Assembly (NCBI GenBank): GCA_019918135.1
Contig: WBZZ01001321.1
Coordinates: 77,501-122,500, forward strand
Source: Paulinella micropora
Lineage: Eukaryota > Cercozoa > Imbricatea > Euglyphida > Paulinellidae
Direction: 5' to 3'
DNA: 45,000 bases
A model generated the notes under the pieces. The model ran no database searches and was not told where the DNA came from. It saw only the letters and a list, made by a program, of their open reading frames with translations. Shown in pieces: positions 1 through 11,600 of this stretch. A program made the position numbers and the translations under genes. The stretch's first letter is position 1. Each line of letters starts with the position of its first letter.

Positions 1-700
1 CTGTTATGAGATTGGCAAGGGCGGACTAAAGAAGGACGTGAAGAATGCTGCGGAGCTCGTGAAGAAGGCTTTGGGGCTCTGCGAGTAGGTAGCTGATCAT
101 TGAAGGCTATGCACTTGCTTTTGGCTTCTGGGCTTCTGCTATGAGAATGGCGAGGGCGAGCTAATGAAGGATGTGAAGAAGGCTGTCACACACAGTGTAG
201 CTCTGCAGGAAGGCACTGCCAGCCGACCAAGGCTATGCACTGGCTCAGAACAAGATGGGCGTCTGTTATGAAAATTGCACGGGCGTGCTAGAAAAGGACA
301 AGCGGAAGGTTTTGGCGCTACAAAGGAAGCCGACCAAGGCCATGGAGCTACTCAGTGCGGCTTGGGGCTTCTTAGAGTGCCGGGTACCGGCAAGTGCGGG
401 TTATCTATCCACAAGAGAACTTCAAGGCTATGAAGCGCTGTGAAGGCAATTTACTTGCTGAGTACAAGCTGGTATCCCGGCCCGATAGAACTATGCCTGT
501 GCGGGATGCCCTTTGACAAAAGAAAGGCGGTTGAGCTCTGCACGAATTCGAAAGCAGCCGACCTGGGGCCGCAGATGTTTAGTCCGCTCTGGCCAGGATG
601 GGTCTATGAAAAGCGGCAAGTGCGAGCTGCGAAAGGAAGATAACCAAGCCTTAGGGGTGCAACCTTACGGAAAGGCGGCTGATCCAAAGTTGTCCAGATT
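1..700 (+). pseudogene. Decayed Sel1-like repeat gene fragment
   Basis: Several in-frame patches match the Sel1 (TPR-like) repeat pattern of a Leu/Gly-x-x-Tyr-x-x-Gly core, an Asp-x-x-Lys-Ala step and a closing Lys-Ala-Ala. Examples are CYENGEGELMKDVKKAV near 140-195, ALAQNKMGVCYENCTGVLEK near 237-295 and DKRKAVELCTNSKAADLG near 515-572. The patches lie in different frames, separated by stops and shifts, and no single ORF is longer than about 84 codons. Sel1 repeats form alpha-helical solenoids that serve as protein-interaction scaffolds, often in ER quality control or signalling. Here they look like the eroded end of a gene that begins outside the window. The repeat assignment rests on pattern match only. 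Confidence 0.45.
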
Positions 701-781
701 GTACGAGTATCTGCACGGTTCCACCGCCTTCTTGCTGTCCTTTCCTTACCCGCTTGCTATTCTATGACAGGTGGAGCCACT

Positions 782-859
782 GAGACACTTTTTGAGACGT
801 TCGGGCCCACAGGGGCAACTGAGACACTTTTTGAGACGTTCGGGCCCACAGGGGCAACT
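782..859. repeat. 39-bp tandem duplication (2 copies)
   Basis: A 39-bp unit starting GAGACACTTTTTGAGACG is repeated head to tail at 782-820 and 821-859 with essentially no divergence, indicating a recent duplication. Confidence 0.9.
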
Positions 860-920
860 CGAGTAGGCATGTATGTATGCCTTTTATTATGTATATTGAT
901 ACATACCTTAGAACATCACA

Positions 921-1168
921 CTATGATTGTGTTTGTGTCTGTCTGAGTGTCTGAGTATGTATGTAAGTATGTATGTGTGTGTGTGTGTCTGTGTGTGTGT
1001 GTGTGTCTGTCTGTATGTCTGTGTGTGTGTGTGTGCTTGTCTGTGTGTGTGTGTGTGTCTGTGTGTGTGTGTGTGTCTGTGTGTGTACATGTGTCTGTCT
1101 GTGTGTGCGTCTGTGTGTGTGTGTGCGTGTCTGTGTGTGTGTGTGTCTGTGTGCTGTGTGTATGTGTC

Positions 1169-1212
<44 letters not shown>

Positions 1213-1368
1213 TGTCTGTCTGAGTGTCTGAGTATGTATGTAAGTATGTATGTGTGTGTGTGTCTATGTGTCTGTGTGTCTGTGTGCCTGTACATGTGTC
1301 TGTGTGTGTGTGTGTGTATGTGTGTCTGTGTGTGTGTGTCTCTCTCTCTGTGTGAGTATGTACGTGTG
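921..1368. repeat. (TG)n microsatellite with internal duplication
   Basis: About 450 bp of TG/TGTC repeats. A less repetitive segment, CTGTCTGAGTGTCTGAGTAT, occurs at 941 and again at 1216, so part of the tract was duplicated with a period near 275 bp. Long ORFs here encode only Cys-Val or Thr-His runs and are not genes. Confidence 0.95.
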
Positions 1369-1441
1369 TGGAGAGAGAGGAAAAGAGAAAGAGGAAGAGA
1401 AAGAGCGAAAGAGAAAGAGAGAGACAGAGACAGAGACAGCA

Positions 1442-1475
<34 letters not shown>

Positions 1476-1501
1476 GGAGAGAGAGAGAGAGAGGTTCACA
1501 A

Positions 1502-1568
<67 letters not shown>

Positions 1569-1615
1569 TCACAAAGCGAGAGAGAGAGAGAGAGAAAGAG
1601 AGAGAAAGAGAAAAA
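1369..1615. repeat. (GA)n microsatellite
   Basis: Purine-rich GA repeats, interrupted twice by GTTCACAAAG (near 1494 and 1567). The block lies in the presumed intron downstream of the minus-strand exon at 1621-1756. Confidence 0.95.
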
Positions 1616-1620
1616 CATAC

Positions 1621-1756
1621 CTGCCCTTGGATTTGGTAGTTTTGGTGGTGTTGGTGTTGTCCTCGACCTCCTCCTCCTCTTCTTCTTTCTCGGCGTCTTG
1701 CTCGTTAGATTTTTCTTCTTCTGGTGCCTTGTTGGGGCTTTCCGTTTTCCGGGTTT
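1621..1756 (-). CDS. Internal exon of an unknown acidic protein
   Basis: On the minus strand an open frame runs between a good acceptor (pyrimidine stretch then TGTGCTTAG, ending at 1757) and a strong donor (CAG then GTATGT, starting at 1620). The 45 or so residues are Pro/Lys-rich and then strongly acidic with a run of six Glu, ending in Asn/Thr/Lys. The composition suggests a disordered segment of a nuclear or scaffolding protein, and no domain is recognisable. A related acceptor-like sequence sits about 50 bp upstream, as if the exon start had been duplicated. The splice sites are my reading of consensus. The rest of the gene was not found, although another exon may lie at 1840-1920. Confidence 0.4.
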
Positions 1757-2446
1757 CTAAGCACAAAACAGTCAAGAAAAATTCGCTAATTTTCCGGATT
1801 TCTAAGTACCAAACGTGTTTGGTGCAGGGTTATTTTTCTTGAGTGTTTGGTACCTTCTTCTTGAGGCATGAACTCGTCGATGTCTTGACTAGTATTTTGA
1901 CTGTTCGGGGACTCTCGAGTCAAACTGAAGGCAAAAAACAAAAGGCGGGAGGTAGGCCATCCCTCTGCCTTTTTGGGCCGGGTCCATTTGTGCGGGTCCA
2001 TTCAGAGCCGTTGTTTGCGTTCACTTTTTTTTTGCGATTTTTGGTTTCAAGAGGCCGGAACGTCCACAATTGTGCAGAAACGGATATGTAGCGGTTTTCA
2101 AGCCCGCTTTTTGGCACACACCACCTTTTGATCACTCGTTTGCAAGGTGATGTAGGCGTGAGTACGGTGACAAACTAGACAAAGAGCAGCCCTGCCGCTT
2201 AAGCTTTTGCTTCTTCGATGCCCCTGCCCATTTCCAGTTGAGTAGGACTCCTGCTACTCCACCGCTACGCAAGATTTCGTCGAGCATGCTTGAAGTCGTC
2301 AAACGGTTCTCAAGATGATTCCTCGTCCAGGCAGGGCATTGTCTGAGGAATCGAGTGACGATTCCTCGTCTGGAGGTAGCGTTTCCTTGCTTTTTGTGAA
2401 GTGAAAATCTGTCAAATTAGTTGCCTCTCTCTCTCAAGCCTGTTGT
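1757..2446. other. No gene recognised; possible small acidic exon
   Basis: Mostly unique sequence without a convincing gene. At about 2313-2376 on the plus strand a short open stretch encodes a Ser/Asp/Glu-rich peptide (LSEESSDDSSSGG core) followed by a possible GTAGCG donor. It could be a companion of the Ser/Asp-rich blocks in the satellite that follows. Support is weak. Confidence 0.25.
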
Positions 2447-2522
2447 GCGGGTGTGGAGGGTATAGGAGGGTATGGGGCTGCTGGTACTATACCCACCACC
2501 ACCACCACTACTACTACTACTA

Positions 2523-2560
<38 letters not shown>

Positions 2561-2686
2561 TCTCTCTCTCTCTCTTCCTCTCTCAAGCCTGTTGTGCGGG
2601 TATGGAGGGTATAGGAGGGGTATAGGAGGGGTATGGAAGGTTATGACAATGAGTAGGAGAATAAGTACTACTACTCTCTCTGACGG

Positions 2687-2721
<35 letters not shown>

Positions 2722-3386
2722 CTTCCTCTCTCTCTCTCTTCCTCTCTCTCGCTCTCTCTTCCTCTCTCGCTCTCTCTTCCTCTCTCGCTCTCTCTTCCTC
2801 TCTCGCTCTCTCTTCCTCTCTCGCTCTCTCTTCCTCTCTCAAGCCTGTTGTGCGGGTATGGAGGGTATGGGAGGGGTACAGGAGGGGTATGGATGGTTAT
2901 GAAAATGAGTAGGAGAATATGTACGGAACAGGAGAGGGACGGTGACGATGCAGGCGGTGACGATGACTCTGGCGCCATGTCCGACTCTTGCTCTGGCTCT
3001 GACGATTCCATACACCTCTCTGACGGTGTGTCTCTCTCTCTCTCGTGCGGGGGTATGGGTGGGGTATGAGGCTGCGGGTATGGAGGGTATAGGAGGGGTA
3101 TGGGAGGTTATGGCAATGAGTAGGAGAATAAGTACGGAAAAGGAGAGGGACGGTGATGATGTAGACGGTGACGATGACTCTGGCGCCATGTCCGACTCTT
3201 GCTCTGGCTCTGACAGTTCCGCACCCCTCTCTGACTGTGTCTCTCTCTCTCTCTCTCTCTCTCGTGCGGGGGTATGGGTGGGGTATGAGGTCGCAAAATT
3301 GCATTCATATTTGGGGTATGAGGGGTATGGGGTATGGGAGGGGTATGAGGCCGTGCTGACTCTTGCTCTGGCTCTGACAGTTCCAG

Positions 3387-3458
<72 letters not shown>

Positions 3459-3576
3459 CGGGGTTATGAGGTCGCAAAGTTGCATTCATATTTGTGGTAT
3501 GGTATGGGGTATGGGAGGGGTATGAGGCCGCGCCGACTCTTGCTCTGGCTCTGACAGTTCCAGGACTCTTTCTGAC

Positions 3577-3629
<53 letters not shown>

Positions 3630-3800
3630 GTCTCTCTCTCTCGTGCGGGGGTATGAGGTCGCAAAGTTGCATTCATAGTTGGGGTATGGGGGTATAGGGT
3701 ATGGGGTATGAGGGGTATGAGGTCGCAAAGTTGCATTAAAATTTGGGTATTGAGGGGTATGAGGCCGCGCCGACTCTTGCTCTGGCTCTGACAGTTCCAG
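2447..3800. repeat. Compound satellite: GGGGTATG, (TC)n and coding-like blocks
   Basis: Seven diverged units start at GTGCGGG near 2447, 2593, 2850, 3046, 3264, 3456 and 3642, giving periods of about 150-260 bp. Each combines a (TC)n tract, a GTGCGGG(G)TATGG head, several GGGGTATG copies and, in most, a conserved block with GACTCTTGCTCTGGCTCTGA. Later units also share GAGGTCGCAAAGTTGCATTC. Ser-Leu and Arg-Glu ORFs here come from the repeats. Confidence 0.85.
2927..3232 (+). CDS. Two duplicated Ser/Asp-rich exon-like blocks
   Basis: Plus-strand segments at about 2930-3012 and 3143-3226 encode near-identical peptides rich in Gly, Asp and Ser (core DDDSGAMSDSCSGSD). They differ by a few substitutions, and each is preceded by a pyrimidine-poor but AG-ended junction (GGAACAG or GGAAAAG then GAGAGGGACGG). 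A shortened third copy is at 3357-3387. They could be duplicated exons of a phospho-acceptor-like acidic domain, or simply satellite sequence that happens to be open. No splice pair is convincing. Confidence 0.25.
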
Positions 3801-3943
3801 TTACTTTAGTATTCATGGCTTGCTGATGCATTAGCAAGGATTTTTTGAAATTTTTGCTGGTTTTTTGAAAATCTGCTGTTTTTCGAAGTTTTGACATGCG
3901 CCCCCGCGAACTTGTTAACATGCATCCTACACGTACAAGTTAA

Positions 3944-4097
3944 CAGTACTTACTTACTGTAATTTAGTAGTTCATGCTGATGCATATTACCCTAAGCAGC
4001 TGAGTCTCCTTGGCGACAAGCAGTATTTACTTACTGTAATTTAGTAGTACATGCTGATGCTATTTATCCTATGCAGCTGAGTCTCCTTGGCGACAAA
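3944..4097. repeat. 77-bp tandem duplication
   Basis: Units at 3944-4020 and 4021-4097 both run CAGTA(C/T)TTACTTACTGTAAT ... CAGCTGAGTCTCCTTGGCGACAA and differ at about ten positions. Confidence 0.85.
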
Positions 4098-4156
4098 CCA
4101 GAAGCTGGCATCATCAGCATCTTCGCAATCTTGCCTTTCTCCTTGAAACTTAAATC

Positions 4157-4489
4157 CTGGCACTTTATTCAACAAGCTCCCAATTTCTATGTATTGGGTT
4201 ATGGGAGGTGTAATAGTATGAGGTCGCATTCGTATTTTTGTTCTCCTCATGCCATGTATGGGGTATGATGGGTATGAGGTCGCATCCAACATAGCTGAGT
4301 AGTACCCCTCATTAGTACAATTTATGCAACATATGACTTAGTTATGTTGGATAAATTGTTCGGGACAGAAACCCTAGCACTTTATTCAACAAGCTCCCAA
4401 TTTCTGCGTATTGGGGTATGGGTGGGGTATGGGAGGGGTAATATGAGGTCGCATTCGTATTTTTGTCTGTGCAGGTTCTCATGCCATGT
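4157..4489. repeat. Direct duplication of an intron end and exon start
   Basis: 4157-4258 and 4374-4489 share CACTTTATTCAACAAGCTCC, GGTATGGG-type repeats, GAGGTCGCATTCGTATTTTT and a CTCATGCCATG end. Only the second copy keeps GTCTGTGCAG immediately before the exon, so the first looks like an inactive copy of the same intron-exon boundary. Confidence 0.75.
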
Positions 4490-4922
4490 CGGCCAGGAAG
4501 CTGCGTCGTGCACACAGAGAAGCCAAGGAGCGCGTCGCCGGACGCCTGCATGGAGGCAGGGAGGAACGGGGCCGATATCAGCCGTACACGCGATTATCGG
4601 TGTTGATTGGTCGGGCTATGGGAGAGCATGGTGGCGTGACCATTGCTGAGGCGTTCGAGCTGGTGATGAGATGGAAAGAGAAGCACCCTTCCGTGTCCAA
4701 GACTGCTGCGATTAAGTTATGGGACATCCTAGGAGTGTTGATTTGCCCGGACGGAATTAATTGGCCCAATCTCCAGACACTGATCCATGACATTCGGAAA
4801 GTTGCAGGAACCGGGGGGTTCGAAAAATTGGAAGTTTGCAGGAACCAGTGTCAGGAATGATTGTATTGGAGGCACAGAAGCGGCATGGAAGCATGCCAAA
4901 CCTGTCGACGCCCCAGGACTGA
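4475..4922 (+). CDS. Exon(s) of an unknown basic protein
   Basis: An acceptor (TTTTTGTCTGTGCAG, ending 4474) opens a frame that contains ATG at 4486 and continues to a TGA at 4858-4860. The N-terminus is very basic (MSARKLRRAHREAKER), like a nuclear-localisation or nucleic-acid-binding segment. About 70 residues of mixed helical character follow (GEHGGVTIAEAFELV, then SVSKTAAIKLWDILGV). Near the end TTGCAGGAACC is repeated at 4802 and 4835. If the 41 bp between were spliced or were a duplication, the frame would continue to a TGA at 4920-4922. It may be an upstream exon of the Tnp2-like gene that follows, but I could not find a donor that fits both frame and phase. No family recognised. Confidence 0.45.
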
Positions 4923-5397
4923 CGCGCTCAGCTTTCATCACATCAAGTAATCTCTATCTCCCGCCATACCCAATTATACCCTCTAACTTGGACCTTCGGT
5001 AGTTGTGTAAGGCGAAGATTAAGCAAGATAAGATTTTGTCACATTCTTAGCTTCCATAATTTTGACATATTATCTTCATTTTTCCCTCGCTGATAAATGA
5101 TCTTCTATCCTCAGCAGTAATTTTTTCAGCAATATTTTTTCGCTGCCGCTAAAAAACCGGAGGGGGGGGCAGGGGGAGGGGGGGGGGGGGGGAGTATGAC
5201 CCATACCCTCGTACGGGAAATCAATTACATGTGACCTTGCAATTGATTCGTACTTATTCTCTCATATGCTTTTCTTTACTGGTCACCACCGTATGTGTGT
5301 GGCTGACATTCCTCGCTCATGGTATGGGGGGGCTATAGCTCATACCAGTATGAGGATTCCCATACGGGTATGCCATATCTGTTAATTATTATTTTAG
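4923..5397. other. Probable intronic/intergenic DNA with a G-rich run
   Basis: No coding signal. A strongly G-rich run (about 5160-5195) has quadruplex potential on the plus strand. Isolated CATACCC/GGGTATG copies occur on both strands near 4967, 5210 and 5320, where the dominant repeat orientation changes. The segment ends in a polypyrimidine-poor acceptor, TTATTTTAG, at 5397. Confidence 0.5.
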
Positions 5398-6091
5398 CAT
5401 TCGTGGCTGGCTCGAGGGACTACGCGCTCATCCAGCCAGACGTGCGCTCCTGTTGGATGCAAAAGAGCGTGACTACAAGAAAGCTGAGGCAATGCGGGTC
5501 CCTGATTATGTGTCCATTCGAGATCGGCAGTTGGAGAGTATTGGAGACGCCATCGACAGCCCTAGATATGAGGATTATTTGAAGAATTTACCTCTAGAGG
5601 TAAATTAAAGGTAGTGACTTAGTTTGTGATTAAATATTATTCCCCTATGCCCCTCGTTCTGCAATAAGCTACCCCTCATACCCCTTGTCTCATACCCCTG
5701 TTCCATACCCTTGTCTCATACCCCTGTTCCATACCCCTGTCCCATACCCCTATGCACCGTCATTCTGCAATAAGCTACCCCTCATACCCCGCCTCGCATA
5801 CTCTCAACCCCGCCTGTCATACCCCACCTCTCATACCCCTCTCATACCCCACCTCATACCCCTCTCAAACCCCTGCCATACCCCTCTCATACCCCACCTC
5901 TCATACCCCTCTCATACCCCACCTTTCATACCCACCTCTCATACCCCTCTCATACACCTGCCATACCCCACCTCTCATACCCCCATCATACCCCACCTCT
6001 CATACCCCTCTCATACCCCTCTCATACCCCACCTCTCATACCCCTCTCATACCCCACTTCTCATACCCCACCTCTCGTACCCCTCATACCC

Positions 6092-6138
<47 letters not shown>

Positions 6139-7626
6139 CTCTCAAAAATTTACAAGTAATGATTTTTTTTTTTTTTTTTACTTCTTACTTTTAAAAAAAT
6201 ATTCATATTATAATTAAAAATTGTATGTAGGATGTGAAAAACTTGCTGTCACTTTGTTGATCATGGGATGCGTCCCCGATACAGAAGGGTAAGCGTGCTC
6301 AAAAAAAATCGCAGACACTAACTACTGGTAGAGTAATGGACTTTGAACAGCAACATAGAAATAGAAAATGGAACACTGAAATTTTTGACATTTTGCCGTA
6401 CGGTGAAAAGCCAAGTAATGCGTGGCCATGGTGCGAAGCGACTTTCACTGAACTTGTAGAACAGAAAGTACACATTTGCTCTATATGTGCCGACACGCCA
6501 GCTATGTGTGACATTATGTGTCATATCGGCCCCAAAAGTGTACGAGGCTGCCCTTACAGCTGGTGCAGAGGAAAGCAAATAGATGGAGATAAGAAACGTG
6601 TTAGTTGGCTCGTTGACGAACCTCCGTGTAGGAGGAAAACAACAGATGAGTATGAGCTGTATGGCGCTGCAGCTGACGCGCGTGGGGAAGAGATAAACGG
6701 ATTTACAGGGAAAAGTCCCCTGCTTTTGTTAGAACGTTCCTGTTTACGAAGATGTGATGCAGATTTCGCGCATAGCATTGGGTATGGTATATCGATTCCA
6801 CCTTTTAAAGAATGTAAAAATAAACCCAGAACACAAGCAGAGATAAGAAAGGAAGAAGAGAGACAAGAAAGGTATGAGACAGATAAAGCAATCAAATTAA
6901 GGAACAAGGCTCAAAATAATCTGTTCAAGATAAAACAAGAACGTTGGAATGCAATGGATGAGAGCTGGTTAAGGTTTTGTGCAGACTCTGGTTATTCAAC
7001 AACTGCTGTGCCTTTTGGTGATCCCAAGTCAAATAGCACCAAAAGTCACATGACTATGCACGAGTGCATAAAGTACTCAGTTAATTGCTACAGCGATGCG
7101 AAAAATATAGGTATCATACCCCTCTCATACCCCTGCCATACCCCTCTCATACCCCTGCCATACCCTCCCATACCCCTCTCATACCCCTAATTTTCTTTGA
7201 TGGTTTGCAGGCGGATTGACAGGTGGAGCTTATGACACATGGGCAGCGTTGTGTGAGCTTTTTGGTGCTATGGATCCTGACAGTAATTTCGGTAGTGAAG
7301 GCTCCAGAATCATCACAGGTCAGTATGTAGAGGAGTTGATGGTGAAGGAAAGAGATGTACGCAGACGAGTACTAGCTAACTTACCTCCAACTGATCATGT
7401 TTATGTTTTCCATGCAGTTGAGCATATTGCAACTATGAAAGAGATAGGTAGCCTACGCAATATAAGGACTATGCCTGGCGAACGCACTATGGGAGGGCAG
7501 GTGCGGCAGATACATAGCAAATCTAATCCTACCGCTAATCTAGCTGCAGTCGTACCTCAAAACGCGAACTCAAGAGCACAAGCAGGGTTTGTGCAGCTTG
7601 GTAACGACTTTCTAAATAAGATGTAA
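5398..7626 (+). CDS. CACTA/Tnp2-like transposase, C-terminal part (3 exons)
   Basis: Three open segments join in phase: 5398-5599 (donor GAG/GTAAAT), 6285-7110 (acceptor GATACAG, donor ATAG/GTATCA) and 7211-7626 (acceptor TTTGCAG, stop TAA). Exon 1 ends and exon 2 begins at a codon boundary. Exon 2 holds ICADTPAMCDI followed by a G-x-K-S ... GCPYSWCRG cysteine cluster, resembling the D-x-P-A plus zinc-cluster region of Tnp2-type transposases. It also has a Lys/Glu-rich helix. Exon 3 holds HAVEHI ... GERTMGGQVRQIHSKSNP and NLA, resembling the conserved C-terminal H-x-x-x-H-I / ER-x-x-G / S-x-x-P block of the same families. Transposases of this group cut and join CACTA-ended DNA transposons. 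No CACTA terminal repeats were found, so it may be a remnant or a domesticated gene. The 5' end is not established; 4475-4922 could belong to it. The family call rests on motif resemblance only. Confidence 0.5.
5641..6130. repeat. CATACCCC array plus (CT)n inside an intron
   Basis: Dozens of CATACCCC/CATACCCCTCT copies on the plus strand, followed by a (CT)n tract (about 6092-6131) and later a T-run. All lie within the 685-bp intron 5600-6284 of the Tnp2-like gene. Confidence 0.9.
7111..7210 (+). other. 100-bp GT-AG intron made of CATACCCC repeats
   Basis: The donor GTATCATACCCC is itself the first repeat unit. The intron is almost entirely CATACCCC variants until AATTTTCTTTGATGGTTTGCAG. Removing it joins AAT-ATA-G to GC-GGA-TTG and keeps one frame open through to the stop at 7626. 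Confidence 0.75.
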
Positions 7627-8335
<709 letters not shown>

Positions 8336-8572
8336 CGGGCAATGGACGAGAGCTGTTTAAGTGAATAAAGTACTGAGTTAATTGCTACAGCGATGCGAAA
8401 GAATTAGGTATCATACCCCTCTCATACCCCTGCCATACCCCTCCCATACCCCTCTCATCCCTGCCATACCCTCCCATACCCCTCTCATACCCCTAATTTT
8501 CTTTGATGGTGAATACTTGCCACTCGTTATTCTAGTAATAGAATACTTGCCGGCACTAGTTATTAATTTATT
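8336..8572 (+). pseudogene. Duplicated exon-intron fragment of the Tnp2-like gene
   Basis: GCAATGGACGAGAGCTGTTTAA followed by AAAGTACTGAGTTAATTGCT and GGTATCATACCCCTCTCATA repeats the end of exon 2 and the start of the 100-bp intron (6951-7203), with about 100 bp deleted inside. It then passes into GAATACTTGCC...CTCGTTATT, which repeats 7830-7860. Because the intron is kept, the copy arose at DNA level and not by retrotransposition. Confidence 0.75.
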
Positions 8573-8583
8573 ATTATTATTAC

Positions 8584-8643
<60 letters not shown>
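8573..8643. repeat. (ATT)n tract
   Basis: A pure ATT tract, directly abutting the 5' end of the LINE that starts at about 8645. Confidence 0.9.
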
Positions 8644-8644
<1 letters not shown>

Positions 8645-8645
<1 letters not shown>

Positions 8646-11600
8646 CTCCCCAAACCTGGCACACGGGTCGGCGCTTCAACATAAGGCGAGCGGCGCTATA
8701 TGACAAATGGCACCGCCGCCTCGACGGTACCGGCGGGTAGATCGGTACGACAAGGACGGGCGTAATCTGATTGTCTGGGGGCTCTCAGAACGCGCCATTC
8801 TACAGGAGATCGCCTCCAAAATGAGCGGTCTTGGTCTGGTGGTCCCGGTAATGGAGTGGCAAGGCCAGCGAATGTTTCGTCACCTGGAGCTGGTCTACGA
8901 GGACGATGACAGCAGGCAGACGGCGTTGCAGCAACTCAAACATCTCAAATTCTTCGGCAGAGGGGTCAATGTGGCCCTTGGGCGCAGGTTCAGGGACAGG
9001 GAACGTGTCCGAAGGCTTATTCGCATCCATCTGCGTGGGGAAGCGGCGGTCCGGAAGGAGGAAGCTGCGACGGGATATCGCGTCTTGCCTCTGCATGAAG
9101 AATGTGTCGATGATGTGCAGGTGGTGTCTTCGGAATTGGCTGCCGATGCACCTAAGTGTGTGTCTGAGTGTGCTGATGTGCATGTGGTGCCCCTGCATTC
9201 GGCGGCCAGTACAGTGGGGGACCAACCTGCGCAAGCACCTGCAGAGGGGGGCAGCACGGGGGCGGAAGCCAAGCGCGGCCGTCGGGTCCGGAAACGAGCC
9301 AAGAAGCACCGCTCCAAGCAGTTCAAGCTACTCGTCGCGAGTCACAACTGGCAGGGTAAAACGGGATACGACAACGTAGGCACGGCGGAATGGGCATCAT
9401 TCTACAAGCACGAGGGCTGGCTAGTCATCGGGCCTCAGGAGCACCGCATGGGCAAGAAGCAACTTTCCAAATGCAGCCTGGATGGATTCCGGATTTTTGG
9501 AAAACCTGCGGAGGTCAGCGAGAAAAATCGCTGCAAGGGTGGGGTTCTATTCGCGGTGGCTAACTTCCTTGGTCCGTATTGCAACCTGGTGTCAGCCCCC
9601 GTCGACCACCGGCAGCAAGTGTGGCTGCGTATCGCCTCGGGTGTTACCGGCGCTCAGGATATCTATGTGGGCAACGGCTACTTTCCCCAGGAAACGCAGG
9701 AAGAAGAGTCGTCAGAGGCGTATGCGGCCTGGCAGGCAGCTATAGCTTTTTTTGGAGCCAAAGGTCTTGTGGTCACGGTGGCGGATGCCAACGCGAAGCT
9801 CGGGCCGGCATGCAGCCGAAAAGAGGAGGGCATCGTCGGTCAGCACGGGGAGGTCGATGATAAGGGAGCACCGGTACGTTCGGAGAACGGCAAGAGACTC
9901 GCGGCTGTCCTCGTCGCTACGGGCCTGCGAAATCTGAGCGGCTTCTCGTGCCCAGTGGAAGGGTCCTACTGGTGGTCCCGGCGTGAGCAGCGCGGCATGG
10001 GCACAGGCAAGCACCTCCTCGATTACATCTGCGCGTCGCCTGGCTTGGAATCTGGAGCAAAGTTCGGAGTATGCGAAGATGATCTTGATACGGACCACAA
10101 GGCAGTATGGGCCGAACTGACGTGGAGCGGCCAGCGCCGGCCAAAGCGGGCTGCGAAACCTTACAGGTCCTTTCGTGTTGATAAGCTTATTGGTGCTGGT
10201 GTCTCGGGTAATGATCACGCTGCGAAGCAAGCGCTGGATTATCTACGCGACAAGTTCGATGACGTATTCCAGCATTGCCTACAGAAGCTTGGAGTACATC
10301 AGCTGCCTGAGCTTGACCTATCGGGTGGTGCCGACAGCCAACGGGTGGTAGATGACGTCACCGAGCGAGTGGCGCAGTCCTTCCGAATGGCGGCGCACCG
10401 GGTCCTTGGCTCCAGATGTATACGACCCCGTTTCACCAACAATTGGTTCGACGGGGAGCTAAAGGAGCTCATTCAGCAGCGCCGGGAGGCCTACGCAGCA
10501 TACAGGAGGGATGAATCGAATGCGGAAGCCCGTCTGAATTGGCTACGGCTCCGCAAGCAAATTCGGAAGGCAACTCGGGCCAAGAAGTCCGCCTCCTTCA
10601 AGCAAGTGCAGGAAGAAGCGGTCAAATGTCAACGCGAGCAATCCTCAAAGCGCTTTTGGCTACTCGCGAAGCGGCTTGGCGGGGCACGCAGAACGAAGGT
10701 CTCCGCGCCGGTGCAAAGGGAGGATGGCTCACTTGCGTGTACGCTGCCGGAAAAGGTCGCTCGGTGGGAGGAATTTCGGAAAAATTCGGTGAAGCCACGG
10801 GAAAATCCGGCAAGTGCGGCTGTTGTGGTGGAGTGCTGTGCAGAAGCAGGCTCGCTGGAGTGGGAGGAAGCCGAAGCTAAGCGGCAGTTCCACTGGAACG
10901 ATCGCTTCAGAGATGAGGTGGCCCGGGCTATGAAGGAGCACGAAGTAGGTGAAGACACTTGCGAAGAGCTGGACAAGCCGTTCACGCAAGAGGAGGTCCT
11001 TGCAAGGCAACGTGCCCTGAATAACCACAAAGCTTGTGGCGAGGACAAAGTGAAGAACGAGATGCTCAAGTATGGCGGCGCCTACATCAATGGCTACTTA
11101 ACGCAGTACTTCAACTGGATTCGAGAAGCCGAGAGGACTCCAAAAGCTTGGGGCAAGGGAATCATCGTCAATATCCCCAAGGGTGGGGATCCTACGGATC
11201 CTGACAACTGGAGGGATATCTCGATTATTAGTTGCCTTGGTAAGCTGTATCTGTCCTTATTAGCTACTCGTCTAACGCTCTTCGTGGATGGCCCGGATAA
11301 GCTACGTCCAGAGCAGGGAGGCTTCCGCCCGGGGCGTCGCACTACGGATCAGGTCTTTACCCTTTGGCAGAGGTTGAAGGGGCGTCAGCAGCAGAAGCGG
11401 GAGTCGTATGTCCTGTTCGTCGATCTACGCAAGGCTTTCCCGTCTGTTTGGAGAGATGGTCTATTTGAGAGGCTCTGGAAGCTGGGTGTAAGGGGCAAGT
11501 TCTGGCGCACGCTACGCAGGTGCTACGAGCAGACTTCGTCGCAAGTGCTAGTTGATGAAGCACTCACCCCCGAAGTACTGGAGGGTGTAGGCGTCCAACA

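Noticed and set aside
921..1842. Long Cys-Val, Thr-His, Arg-Glu and Ser-Leu ORFs
   Set aside because: They are translations of (TG)n and (GA)n microsatellites in several frames on both strands at once.
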